DNA of 64,000 nt from Pleionea mediterranea. Its GTDB lineage: Bacteria > Pseudomonadota > Gammaproteobacteria > Enterobacterales > Kangiellaceae. Below, one piece after another: positions 38,950 through 48,036 of this stretch (positions are counted from its first letter, which is position 1; each line of letters starts with the position of its first letter). The position numbers and the translations under genes were made by a program. The notes below the pieces were generated by a model. That model was not told the origin of the DNA. It was given only the letters and a program-made list of their open reading frames with translations, and did not search any database. The stretch is taken from the NCBI RefSeq assembly GCF_003148745.1, contig NZ_QGGU01000010.1, forward strand, positions 35,289 to 99,288. The letters run 5' to 3'.

Positions 38950-39453
38950 ATGAAATCTAAAACACCCATGCAGCAACTGCTCAATACTCTGCCACAAAAA
39001 GGACGACTGGAGTGGATTGGCGTGCGTCCTGCACGCAATGAACCCATGATTGATGTTGACCAAGCAGAAGTCACTATTGGTAATGGCATCACCGGCGATC
39101 GCTTTAAAGGTAAAGCCAATAGCAAGCGTCAGGTAACATTAATTCAGCAAGAACATTTGCCGGTAATTGCCTCGTTGACACAAATAGATAAGGTTTCCGC
39201 CAGTATGTTAAGACGCAACCTTGTAGTTTCCGGTATTAACCTATTAGCGCTTAAAGACCAAACCTTTCAAGTTGGTGAAGTGGTTTTACAATTCACTGGC
39301 TTGTGTCATCCCTGCTCAAAAATGGAAAAACTGCTAGGCCCAGGAGGTTACAATGCCATGCGTGGACATGGCGGGATAACCGCCAGTGTGATTAAAGGCG
39401 GTGTTATTCGACTTAACGATTCAGTGAAGGTTTCAACCTATAACAACCATTAA
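38950..39453 (+). CDS. MOSC-domain protein
   Basis: 167 residues of the molybdenum-cofactor-sulfurase C-terminal family. The conserved Cys is in FTGLCHPCSKMEKLLGPGGY, with GDRFKGK and RRNLVVSGINLL before it. It is expected to bind a sulfur donor or Moco; the substrate is unknown. The start at 38950 follows AGGCGAAGAAC-type sequence; an upstream ATG at 38875 overlaps the previous gene. Confidence 0.85.
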   Translation: MKSKTPMQQLLNTLPQKGRLEWIGVRPARNEPMIDVDQAEVTIGNGITGDRFKGKANSKRQVTLIQQEHLPVIASLTQIDKVSASMLRRNLVVSGINLLALKDQTFQVGEVVLQFTGLCHPCSKMEKLLGPGGYNAMRGHGGITASVIKGGVIRLNDSVKVSTYNNH

Positions 39454-39495
39454 GTTTGTTGTCACTAATTTCTAAAATCAACTATAAAATTACAA

Positions 39496-39558
39496 CTCTC
39501 AACTCTCAACTCGAAACTCTCAACTCGAAACTCGTAACTCGAAACTCGTAACTCGTAA
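39496..39558. repeat. Heptamer tandem repeat, nine units
   Basis: In strict phase: CTCTCAA, CTCTCAA, CTCGAAA, CTCTCAA, CTCGAAA, CTCGTAA, CTCGAAA, CTCGTAA, CTCGTAA. It fills the space between convergent genes and ends one base before the last codon of the DUF885 gene on the other strand. Confidence 0.97.
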
Positions 39559-39559
39559 C

Positions 39560-41443
39560 TTAAGGCGTTTTCACCGAATCAATATAATTATCCACCACTT
39601 TATCCAACAAGCTTGCCGAGATCGATCCATTTCCAATCACAGCCTCATGAAACTCTCGAGTGTCATAATCGGCACCCAGCTCTGCTTCTGCTCTTGCTCG
39701 GACTTCCAATATTTTTAACATGCCCGTCATATACGCGGTGGCTTGTCCTGGCCATACGCTGTAGCGAGCGATTGAACCGCGATTACCAATGGCTTGAAGG
39801 GAATACTGCTCGGCCTGATTAAAACTCCAGCCTTTACTGTGAATACCCGTATCAATCACCAGTCTTGAAGCGCGCATGGCTTCAAATTCCAGCCGACCAA
39901 TATCGCCATAAATATCACCGTTGTAACAGCCGAGTTCTTTCGCCAGTCGTTCGGCATAAAGTCCCCAGCCTTCGATAAAAGAGGTGAAATGCATTTCGCG
40001 GCGAAAGCGCGGTAAATCAAGTTCTTGCGCTAATGCAATTTGCAAATGATGACCCGGTACCGCTTCATGATAAGCCAGAGTCAGCATGGTGTAGTAAGGC
40101 AGATTAGAATTGGTTTGTGCGTAAAAGGCGCCGGGGCGAGTGCCATCTTCGCTGCCAGCGATGTAATAACCGCCACTGGTTCCGCCAATAACCACCACTT
40201 CTTGCTGCGGTATGGTGGAAAACGCCTGAGGCAATAAGGCGTAGGCATCATCAATTATCTCTTCAAAAAAACTCACCGCATTATTACCAGCGATAGTACC
40301 GCCGTCTGTTCTTGCCCGATTAAGTCCTTGTGCAATGGTCTCGTTTGCGGGATAGCCAAGCTGATTGAATAAGCTACGCAATTCCGAATGGATGCGATCC
40401 ATTTCCTGCAAACCCAGTTGATGAATGTCATCGGGCGTTTGATTGGTCGCGGTAAAGTAACGAAGCGAAAACTGATAGAAGGCATCGCCGCCATCATACT
40501 GGCCAAAACCAATGGCATTCGGAGCCTGTGCGTGCAAACTGGTCATGGTCTGTTCTAACGAACGGTAGGCCGGTAATACTCGCTGTTCAATGATGGCCGA
40601 AAGGGTATCGCGCATGGTTTGTTTATCGTCATTACTGATGTCGGAGAGCCCGGCAATGGCGTTATTAAAAACCGTGTAATAAGGTGTTTGAGTGACGGCT
40701 GTATTGGCCATGGCTCTAACCGCATCGCGTGAAAAGCCAAGTGTAATTTTAGGTTCAATCACCCCCTGTTGTTGGCGAGTATCCAATAATTGTTCAATTT
40801 GTTGAAAGCGGCGTTCCAGCTGATTTAACAGCGACAGATAAAGTTCGGCCGATGCATTATCGGTCACCTGAAACACCTGGGTAAAATAGCCTTCGGTACT
40901 GGCAGGCCAGCCAAAAAAGCCAAAGGTTGCCGGAAACTCAAACGAACGGTAATTCGCCCATTCCACTTCAAAATTTAAATAGGTTAAATAGATGTCGTAA
41001 GCCAACTGTTCATTGGCTGTCAGCTGGCTGGTATCGTAACTCAGTAATTTATCAAGAATGTGCTGTTTAATAGCAACGGTTTGAAAATAATAGTCATCGG
41101 AAATATTATCGAGTTGGTAATCGGTGATGGAAAATTCTTCGGTGCGCCCGGCAGCAATAATTGCTTGATGATCCCTTAACTCAATAGCTCTAAACGAAGC
41201 ATCGTAAAAATCATCCAGTGTTAACCCATCAAGAGTGGCGTCTAACTCACTGAGCAGTGTTTGAGTATTTTGCAGGGTATAGTCGGGGACAACATCAAGA
41301 ACAATGGGATTGCTTGGAGCAGTACTGGAAGAACTGCTGGAGCCGCAGCCTGAAAACGCCAACATTAACAAACACAGACCGGTCGCTCTTAGGCCGATTG
41401 CTCTTATGCGAATCATGAAGCCCGATAGTTTGCGCTTTTTCAT
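39560..41443 (-). CDS. DUF885 lipoprotein (predicted metallopeptidase)
   Basis: About 627 residues. Signal peptide with lipobox LAFSGC followed by GSSSSSSTAPS. The body is a DUF885 domain; the characteristic LAYHEAVPGHHLQIALAQEL holds an HExxxGH-type zinc-binding pattern also seen in M32-like peptidases. It is expected to be a membrane-attached periplasmic hydrolase; the substrate is unknown. The start at 41443 (MKKRKLSGF) or 41416 (MIRIRAIGL) is uncertain; a TTG frame extension to 41482 is less likely. Confidence 0.85.
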   Translation of the reverse strand: MKKRKLSGFMIRIRAIGLRATGLCLLMLAFSGCGSSSSSSTAPSNPIVLDVVPDYTLQNTQTLLSELDATLDGLTLDDFYDASFRAIELRDHQAIIAAGRTEEFSITDYQLDNISDDYYFQTVAIKQHILDKLLSYDTSQLTANEQLAYDIYLTYLNFEVEWANYRSFEFPATFGFFGWPASTEGYFTQVFQVTDNASAELYLSLLNQLERRFQQIEQLLDTRQQQGVIEPKITLGFSRDAVRAMANTAVTQTPYYTVFNNAIAGLSDISNDDKQTMRDTLSAIIEQRVLPAYRSLEQTMTSLHAQAPNAIGFGQYDGGDAFYQFSLRYFTATNQTPDDIHQLGLQEMDRIHSELRSLFNQLGYPANETIAQGLNRARTDGGTIAGNNAVSFFEEIIDDAYALLPQAFSTIPQQEVVVIGGTSGGYYIAGSEDGTRPGAFYAQTNSNLPYYTMLTLAYHEAVPGHHLQIALAQELDLPRFRREMHFTSFIEGWGLYAERLAKELGCYNGDIYGDIGRLEFEAMRASRLVIDTGIHSKGWSFNQAEQYSLQAIGNRGSIARYSVWPGQATAYMTGMLKILEVRARAEAELGADYDTREFHEAVIGNGSISASLLDKVVDNYIDSVKTP

Positions 41444-41522
41444 AAGGAAGTTTCCGTTACAGGTATCATTTAAGTGTAGCAAACAGCAATATTAGCAGGA
41501 TAAAAATAACGTAACGAAAAAT

Positions 41523-41549
41523 AAATGCCCCGATAGATCTCGGGGCATT
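41523..41549 (-). terminator. Rho-independent terminator, reverse strand
   Basis: AATGCCCCGA / TCGGGGCATT stem with TAGATC loop; on the reverse strand it is followed by TATTTTT. It lies 109 bp after the yghU stop and before the DUF885 gene. Confidence 0.8.
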
Positions 41550-41657
41550 GTTTTGATTAACTTTGTATCTGAATCTAACTCTGATCTAATTCTGTTTCTG
41601 ATACAGAGACTTACTCTGTATCAACGAATCACTCAGAGCGGTTTTCCTCTAAGCAAA

Positions 41658-42527
41658 TTATGATTCCAGTTTATCCTGAGTTTTATTATCAAAATCGCTG
41701 GCATTATGACGCTCATGCAACTGTTCCGACTTATCTCCCCAGGTGCGGTTAACCATTTTACCGCGGATCACCGCAGGGCGTTTTGCAATGGTCTCGGTCC
41801 AGCGAGCCAGATGCTTATAATCCTGTACCTGTAAAAACTCGGCAGCGTCGTACACCTTGCCCTCAACCAAAGCGCCATACCAGGGCCATATCGCCATATC
41901 GGCAATGGTGTACTCATCACCCGCAATGTAGGAGTTATTCGCCAGTTGTTTATCCAGCACATCAAGCTGACGTTTCACTTCCATGGCGTAGCGATTAATG
42001 GGGTATTCCAGTGGCTCTGGTGCGTAAGCGTAAAAATGGCCAAAACCCCCGCCTAAAAAGGGGGCACTACCCATTTGCCAGAACAACCAGTTTAAACATT
42101 CAGTACGTTCTGCCGGATTCTGCGGTAAAAACGCATTAAACTTTTCCGCCAGATACAACAAAATAGCGCCCGACTCAAACACACGTTGCGGTTTATCGCC
42201 GGAACGATCCAGCAGCGCGGGTATTTTTGAGTTTGGATTAATGTCCACAAAATCGCTACCAAACTGATCGCCTTCCATAATATCAATGAGGTGCGCATCG
42301 TACTCGGCCGACTTATGGCCGGCTTCGAGTAATTCTTCGAGCATTATGGTGGCTTTAACGCCATTTGGCGTGGCTAACGAATAGAGTTGCAGTGGGTGTT
42401 CACCCACCGGTAGCTGCTTTTCAAAACGGGCACCGGCTTCTGGCCGGTTAATGCTGCCAAACTTGCCACCGCCCTCTTCACCCGGTGCTGACCAGACTTT
42501 TGGTGGTGTATAACTGGACTGACTCAT
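41658..42527 (-). CDS. yghU: Glutathione transferase-like disulfide reductase YghU
   Basis: 289 residues, the Nu-class GST that reduces disulfides with glutathione. The N-terminal extension (YTPPKVWSAPGEEGGGKFGS) and thioredoxin-like domain LYSLATPNGVKATIMLEEL (Thr/Asn near the glutathione) are typical; GAPFLGGGFGHFYAYAP-like sequence (SAPFLGGGFGHFYAYAPEPL) is a YghU hallmark. The start at 42527 has GGGAG upstream; 42548 adds seven residues without one. Confidence 0.93.
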   Translation of the reverse strand: MSQSSYTPPKVWSAPGEEGGGKFGSINRPEAGARFEKQLPVGEHPLQLYSLATPNGVKATIMLEELLEAGHKSAEYDAHLIDIMEGDQFGSDFVDINPNSKIPALLDRSGDKPQRVFESGAILLYLAEKFNAFLPQNPAERTECLNWLFWQMGSAPFLGGGFGHFYAYAPEPLEYPINRYAMEVKRQLDVLDKQLANNSYIAGDEYTIADMAIWPWYGALVEGKVYDAAEFLQVQDYKHLARWTETIAKRPAVIRGKMVNRTWGDKSEQLHERHNASDFDNKTQDKLES

Positions 42528-42770
42528 ATATGTGCTCCCATTTATCAATGTGCCTTTAGCTTATAGGACAAGTTCGATTATGTGTAGTGGATGTATTCGA
42601 TGGGCCTGTTCGAAAAATTGAATGCGTTTTTAATCAGGTCAACTCAATAAGAGTTCTGCGTTCAAACAATTGATTTGCTACTATAAAGCTTACAATACCG
42701 ACAGTGAAAGACATCGTTAGAAAACTTGGTCAAACCTACCCATTATTGTAAAACGAGTAAGAGAATATAT

Positions 42771-43148
42771 ATGCCAACCACCCTTATTTTAGGCGCCAGC
42801 AACAAGCCTGAACGTTACGCCAACCGCGCACAAAAGCAGTTGATAGAAAATGGCCATCAGGTGGTTTTAGTAAACCCCAAAGGCGGTACCATTGATGGTA
42901 TTAAGTGTTATAAACAATTAAGTGATGTGTCCAAAGCAAACGGATTAAACAAAGTCGACACCGTAACCCTTTATGTTAATCCTTCAATTGTTGAGCAACA
43001 GCAACAAGCCATTGCGGCGCTTAATCCCCGGCGAGTGATTTTCAATCCGGGTAGTGAACATCAACAGGCGGCTGAGTATTTTAATGCCAAAGGGATCACA
43101 ACCGAAAACGCCTGCACACTGGTACTGCTGTCGATGGGGACTTACTAG
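42771..43148 (+). CDS. CoA-binding-domain protein
   Basis: 125 residues with a single Rossmann-like CoA-binding domain: TLILGASNKPERYANRAQKQ, LVNPKGGTIDGIKCYKQLSD and IFNPGSEHQQ. Single-domain proteins of this kind (YccU-like) are widespread, and a function has not been settled. The start at 42771 has AAGAG upstream. Confidence 0.85.
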   Translation: MPTTLILGASNKPERYANRAQKQLIENGHQVVLVNPKGGTIDGIKCYKQLSDVSKANGLNKVDTVTLYVNPSIVEQQQQAIAALNPRRVIFNPGSEHQQAAEYFNAKGITTENACTLVLLSMGTY

Positions 43149-43232
43149 CTCGTTATTACTAGTCCGTTCTTATTAGTTAGTTGTTAAAGTCGATGTTTTA
43201 GTGATTAAATAGAAAATAAACGATAAAAAGCT

Positions 43233-43426
43233 TTGACACCGCCCAATAAAGTCTATATTGTGCCGCCAAGCTAGAAAGAAACACGATATTTACACACTCC
43301 ATTTCGAAGCAACTGTTCTAAGTATTTAGTCATTCTCCGTCCTGCAGTTTTTAAATTTTGGTCTACTTTTCCGCTATTCATGCCTTATGAAGGCACATTA
43401 TTATTTAAACGACAGGAAATTACATT
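43233..43426 (+). promoter_or_regulatory. Promoter and long 5' leader of the cold-shock gene
   Basis: TTGACA (43233-43238) with TATTGT (43256-43261, 17-bp spacing) or TATATT (43254-43259, 15-bp spacing). The leader of about 160 nt before the ATG is as long as in cspA-family genes, where it acts in cold-dependent translation. Confidence 0.55.
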
Positions 43427-43636
43427 ATGTCTAATACTATTTCAGGAACCGTTAAGTGGTTCAACGAATCTAAAGGTTTTGGTTTTATCACTCAGGAAAA
43501 CGGTCCAGACGTTTTCGCACACTTCAGTGCAATCGTGAGCGATGGCTTCAAGACTTTATTAGAAGGTCAAAAAGTTGAGTTCACCGTATCTCAAGGTGCT
43601 AAAGGTCCTCAAGCTGAGAACATCGTTCCAGTATAA
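43427..43636 (+). CDS. Cold-shock protein (CspA family)
   Basis: 69-residue OB-fold RNA chaperone. The RNP motifs are GFGFI (KGFGFITQ) and VFAHF (DVFAHFSAI). It is preceded by AGGAAATT. Which csp paralogue cannot be told. Transcribed alone, followed by a strong terminator. Confidence 0.96.
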   Translation: MSNTISGTVKWFNESKGFGFITQENGPDVFAHFSAIVSDGFKTLLEGQKVEFTVSQGAKGPQAENIVPV

Positions 43637-43654
43637 TTGAGCCTTAAAGCTTTT

Positions 43655-43691
43655 AAAAAGGCCGTCAGTATTTTACTGACGGCCTTTTTTT
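43655..43691 (+). terminator. Rho-independent terminator after the cold-shock gene
   Basis: AAAAAGGCCGTCAGTA / TACTGACGGCCTTTTT, a 16-bp stem followed by a T run; strong. Confidence 0.95.
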
Positions 43692-43830
43692 ATGGTTAAC
43701 ACTTATTGTTCAGATTCAAAGTATTGAGATAAGTTTTGGTTTTAATTGTTAACAAATAAGATCTTTCATTGACAGTCAGTCTTTACTCTCTTGTTTGAAT
43801 GCTACTCTACTAAGAAAAATTAAAACCAAT

Positions 43831-44269
43831 TTTCGCATCGCTAAAGCTTGCATGCGAGTTCCTTTTTCCAAGAGCTGAAAAAGGAACCAAAAAAGCCCTA
43901 TTCCGTTATCACGGGGATATTCGTTAAGAGAAGACAAAAAGTATTGAGTTTATTCTGAAGCTACTGAATTAAAGGAATATTGCTGACGCGCATTTCAAGA
44001 CATACACTCATTATTGTCTGTAAACATTGAAAATTTATGAGCGAATTATATTTCATTATACATATTTGTAGTGAAGCACAAATTTACAACCCTTCTTAAC
44101 GTACTTATATTGCTCGCGTCAGCAATCATCGATTAATGCAGGACATCCGGTTGTGAAAGTTATTTTTCGAATATTCTGAGCAAATTGCTAGCGCAGCGAC
44201 CCAGAGCTTTTGGTTACTTTTATCTCGTCTGATAAAAGTAACTCGCATGCAAGCGTTAGCGATGCGAAA
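43831..44269. repeat. Dispersed inverted-repeat element, copy B
   Basis: 439 bp. Terminal inverted repeats of 27 bp with one mismatch (43831-43857 TTTCGCATCGCTAAAGCTTG plus CATGCGA; 44243-44269 its inverse). Just inside are a left hairpin GTTCCTTTTTC-CAAGAGCT-GAAAAAGGAAC and a right hairpin GTTACTTTTAT-CTCGTCTG-ATAAAAGTAAC. The interior from 43893 matches copy A almost identically for ~118 bp and more weakly after that. No encoded protein. Two heptamer units (CTCGAAA, CTTCAAA) follow directly at 44270. Confidence 0.9.
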
Positions 44270-44285
44270 CTCGAAACTTCAAAAC

Positions 44286-44627
44286 CTAAGCCTTCTTAAC
44301 AAACTCCGATTTCAACATCATATTCCCTGCCCCATCAACTTTACAATCAATATCATGATCACCATCAACCAAATGCTTAATCACCGCTTTAGTGCCTACT
44401 TTTAACGTTGTCGATGTGCCCTTCACTTTTAAATCTTTAATCAGCGTGATTTTGTCACCTTCGTTAAGCATATTGCCATTGCTGTCTTTTATTGACAGCG
44501 CATCATCTTCAACAGCAACTGCTTTAGGATCCCATTCATGACCACACTCAGGGCAAATCAACATGGCGCGATCTTCATAGGCGTATTGAGAGTGACACTT
44601 TGGGCAAGGAGGTAATGAGTCCGTCAT
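44286..44627 (-). CDS. yjdM: YjdM/PhnA-family zinc-ribbon protein
   Basis: 113 residues. Zinc ribbon [25 protein letters not shown], then the SH3-like PhnA domain ([20 protein letters not shown]). Despite the old name PhnA ('alkylphosphonate utilisation') the role of the family is uncertain and no phn genes are nearby. Confidence 0.93.
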   Translation of the reverse strand: MTDSLPPCPKCHSQYAYEDRAMLICPECGHEWDPKAVAVEDDALSIKDSNGNMLNEGDKITLIKDLKVKGTSTTLKVGTKAVIKHLVDGDHDIDCKVDGAGNMMLKSEFVKKA

Positions 44628-44726
44628 AATTAAGCGACTTATATGATTAATAAAGTTAAACGCAGTATAGCGCTATCAAGTTTTCTATTACAGTTAGATT
44701 AGGGCTTCAGCAAAAAGCTTAAGCGA

Positions 44727-45386
44727 TTAATAATAACCCCAGGGCGCAGCAGGTGTTTCAATGGCTTTGGTTAAATCAAAATCAACGCGAAAAGCTCGGC
44801 CTTCACGGATTAACCGGTAACTGAAGGTATCGGGATAAATAAACATTTGCCAAATATTGGTATTGGATTGAGGAATGCCCTGCAAGGTAAACATTTCTTT
44901 GGTGGGCGCATCGGCTGGAAAAGATTGCACTTGAGCAGCGCCAGCATCAACAGTGTGACCACCGTACATGGTTAATTGATCCAGACTCCCATCTTTGTGT
45001 CGATGATCGTGTTTAAGAGATAGCCCGGAGCCCGTTTTGGTGATAACCCAAGTACGTGAGGCATCATCACCCACATGAAACGGTATTTTAATTTCATACG
45101 GATTGCATTCACGCACATGCATTACCAGTTTTTTGTTGGCAAATGCATCGCTGTTTGCGGTGTCGGTCACTACCTTTCCTTCGTATGCCTTACCACAGTG
45201 CTTTAATATATTTTTCCAGAAAGCATCTTGTGAATTGGTTGATAATACAGGCGCTTCTAAATAAACAGGTTGTTTAGCGGCTGTTTTTTGTTCGCTTTTA
45301 TTTGCAGTCGCAGCCGACACTAACATATCGCTGGCATATAACGTAGATACTAAACCAATTATTAATAGGGTAATTAATTTATGCAT
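44727..45386 (-). CDS. Secreted protein of unknown function
   Basis: 219 residues from MHKLITLLIIGLVSTLYASD (signal peptide, cleavage near ASD). Conserved-looking segments: FWKNILKHCGKAYEGKVVTD, VMHVRECNPYEIKIPFHVGD and SRTWVITKTG. No named family recognised; it resembles hypothetical secreted proteins of marine bacteria. ATG 45398 is an alternative start with three extra codons. Confidence 0.65.
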   Translation of the reverse strand: MHKLITLLIIGLVSTLYASDMLVSAATANKSEQKTAAKQPVYLEAPVLSTNSQDAFWKNILKHCGKAYEGKVVTDTANSDAFANKKLVMHVRECNPYEIKIPFHVGDDASRTWVITKTGSGLSLKHDHRHKDGSLDQLTMYGGHTVDAGAAQVQSFPADAPTKEMFTLQGIPQSNTNIWQMFIYPDTFSYRLIREGRAFRVDFDLTKAIETPAAPWGYY

Positions 45387-45646
45387 TATCTGCCTCATGT
45401 TATTAAAAAGGTTAAGCAATTTGACTCAAGTCACATTTAATCCGAACTCGTAATATATAATGCAGCTTGCTTGAGTACAAATCAATCGGTAATACTCAAT
45501 CTACTTATTAGGGAATTATTTGTTAAATGGAATTTTAAAAACATTCTTTTTGATTGTTAACGGACAGTTCTATTTAGGACAATCTTCATTGATTGAACGA
45601 AGCAATAATGACCGCTTTCTATTTTTAATCGAAAAAAGGACATATC

Positions 45647-46183
45647 GTGGCTAACAATTCGCTAAAATTATTTGTTTCGACCATCGCACTGATACTAACA
45701 GGTTGCAGCAGCAACATCGAAGATCCCATTGACGATAACAATAATCAAGATGACAGTAACACTGTTTTTAATTTAAACAATACTGACTGGTTGTCTTTGT
45801 GCAGCTTTGTTCCTGAATCCTATCCTACAAATTCAGACATGGGCAGCTACCAAACCTTTGAGTTCGGTTTTAACAACAACATTGATGAAATGTATATTAT
45901 TGCCCGCATTTACGATGCCAGCAATCAAGATTGCAGTGACACGCCAGATTTTCGATTTGAGGCAACCTACCAAATAACACTGGGTGACTTACAGGTTTCA
46001 TCCGGTGGCTTTGATGTACACCCACTTGAAGGTACGTTGATCGACAATCCAGACAATGTTTTTGAAGACAGTCAATCCACCATCATTTACCGCGATAGCG
46101 ACACTCTTTACTTTGGTATTGATTCCGAAGATGGCGATGCTAACGCGATAAATTTCGAAGAGCCTTATTCATTAATTCAATAA
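45647..46183 (+). CDS. Lipoprotein of unknown function
   Basis: 178 residues starting at GTG with AAAGGA upstream. Signal peptide with lipobox ILTGC, then an acidic Asn/Asp-rich linker (SSNIEDPIDDNNNQDDSN). No family recognised. Convergent with the M28 peptidase gene. Confidence 0.7.
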   Translation: MANNSLKLFVSTIALILTGCSSNIEDPIDDNNNQDDSNTVFNLNNTDWLSLCSFVPESYPTNSDMGSYQTFEFGFNNNIDEMYIIARIYDASNQDCSDTPDFRFEATYQITLGDLQVSSGGFDVHPLEGTLIDNPDNVFEDSQSTIIYRDSDTLYFGIDSEDGDANAINFEEPYSLIQ

Positions 46184-46228
46184 TTCTTATTTCATTAAGA
46201 CTTCAAGGAAAAATTTACTCTTTGCATT

Positions 46229-46257
46229 AAAAAAGGGCACGATAAGTGCCCTTTTTT
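46229..46257 (+). terminator. Rho-independent terminator, probably bidirectional
   Basis: AAAAAAGGGCAC / GTGCCCTTTTTT with loop GATAA, between convergent genes; A and T runs on both sides let it serve both strands. Confidence 0.9.
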
Positions 46258-46300
46258 ATTTTTAACAACGATTGGTCGCTGTTAAATATTCAGCAAGAAA

Positions 46301-47923
46301 TTACTTGTTACGGCTTTCATCTCGTGCTTGCTTAAACTCGGTACCTTCGTACCAGTTTGGCCAATCCTTGGTATTAGCCAACAGATTACCGGTTTCAAAA
46401 AACACTCGAATGTCGGCAACTGCGCTGTCCAAGCTCCAAAGTTCGCTGAATTCGTCACAAGGCTGGTGATAACAACGACTTTTTAACTCACCCACTTGCT
46501 TGGCGATTTTAGCTTGCTCGGCATTAAGCGGCTCACTACCACCACCGGCGTAAATTGCTGGCACACCTTGTTTTGCAAGACTGAAATGATCGGAGCGATA
46601 AAAGCTTCCAGCCTCAGGCTTTGTTTCTGCAACCAATTCACGCTTTTGTCGTGCTGCGGCTTTTGCTAAATATTCCTGCAACTCCGATTTATTAAAACCA
46701 ACCACGGTAAAATCTTTCATTAAACCGGTAACATTAAGGCTGTCCATATTGATTACGCCTACGGTTTTTTCCAGAGGATACACTGGGTTTTCGGCGTAAT
46801 ATTTAGAGCCAAGCAAACCTTGCTCTTCGGCACCAACGGCAACAAAGCTAATCGAGCGTTCTGGCTGATCCGGCAATTGTTTAAATGCCTTAGCAAGCAT
46901 GATTAATGCGCCAGTACCGGTTGCGTTATCCAATGCGCCATTGTAAATATTGTCGCCTTCTTTATTCGGGTGTGTCCCCAGATGATCCCAATGCGCCATA
47001 TAAATAATGTGTTCATCAGGTCGTTTGGTTCCCGGAATGGTTGCCATAATGTTATTGGTTTGAGAACGCTTAATGGTGTTTTCAACCGCCACATTGGCTT
47101 TTAGATTCAATGACTGCGCTTTAAAACCTTTCTGTTTTGCCTGCTGTTTCAGTGAGTCAAAATCCAAACCACCTTTCTTCATTAACGCTCGGGCTTTAGG
47201 TTCGGTGATCCACATTTCAACATTCACAACCGGCGCACTGTTTTTGCCTTTCGGCAACTGGAATTGAGGACCTGTCCAGCTGCTTTCAACCACGTTCCAA
47301 CCGTAACTGGCCGGCGCGGTTTCGTGCACAATGATTGCCGCGGCAGCGCCCTGACGTGCCGCTTCTTCGTATTTGTAAGTCCAACGGCCATAGTAGGTCA
47401 TGGCCTTGCCGGTAAACAAATCCGGATTGCCGGTGGCATAGCCAGGATCGTTCACCAGAATAACAACGGTTTTGCCTTTTACATCAAGGGCCGCGTAATC
47501 GTTCCAACCAAACTCTGGCGCGACAACTCCGTAGCCCACAAACACCACTTCCGAATCTTTTACAGATACCTGAGGTTTCAGTTGACTGGAATTAGCCACA
47601 AAATCGGTCTGGTAATCAAACGACAAATCGCCAATGGTCAGTGGTTGGGTGGGTTTAGACTCAACCGATACCAGTGGTACCGACTGGGTAAAGCTGTCGC
47701 CGTTTCCGGGTTCTAATCCCAACGCTTTAAAATGCTTAACCATATAATTAATGGTCTTCTTTTCACCTTCGGTATCGGGCGCCCGACCGCCAAAATCATC
47801 CGATGACATGGTTTTAACATGTTCTGCAAATGATTGCTTATTGATGCTGTTATACACCTCTTCAAAGTTGCTGCCGGCGCTAGCGCTGGCGGCAAAGAGG
47901 CCAAGTGCGAGGTATTTAATCAA
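46301..47923 (-). CDS. Secreted M28-family metalloaminopeptidase with PA domain
   Basis: 540 residues from TTG 47923 (GGGAG upstream), giving MIKYLALGLFAASASAGSNF, a signal peptide; the frame upstream of 47923 has no signal sequence. PA (protease-associated) domain at about 135-280 (YEEAARQGAAAAIIVHETAP), then the M28 catalytic domain: His and Asp in IYMAHWDHLG and GALDNATGTG, the acidic pair in AVGAEEQGLLGS, Asp in INMDSLNV and His in YRSDHFSL, all metal ligands present. It removes N-terminal residues from extracytoplasmic peptides. Confidence 0.93.
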   Translation of the reverse strand: MIKYLALGLFAASASAGSNFEEVYNSINKQSFAEHVKTMSSDDFGGRAPDTEGEKKTINYMVKHFKALGLEPGNGDSFTQSVPLVSVESKPTQPLTIGDLSFDYQTDFVANSSQLKPQVSVKDSEVVFVGYGVVAPEFGWNDYAALDVKGKTVVILVNDPGYATGNPDLFTGKAMTYYGRWTYKYEEAARQGAAAAIIVHETAPASYGWNVVESSWTGPQFQLPKGKNSAPVVNVEMWITEPKARALMKKGGLDFDSLKQQAKQKGFKAQSLNLKANVAVENTIKRSQTNNIMATIPGTKRPDEHIIYMAHWDHLGTHPNKEGDNIYNGALDNATGTGALIMLAKAFKQLPDQPERSISFVAVGAEEQGLLGSKYYAENPVYPLEKTVGVINMDSLNVTGLMKDFTVVGFNKSELQEYLAKAAARQKRELVAETKPEAGSFYRSDHFSLAKQGVPAIYAGGGSEPLNAEQAKIAKQVGELKSRCYHQPCDEFSELWSLDSAVADIRVFFETGNLLANTKDWPNWYEGTEFKQARDESRNK

Positions 47924-48036
47924 ACCTTCTCTCCCATGGATTGTGTTATTTTGATGGCGAATATCATACCCAGACACAGGGAGAGGGACAAGACGTAGGC
48001 TAATATTTAAAAAGCTCTGTAAATCTGCCCCCTTGC

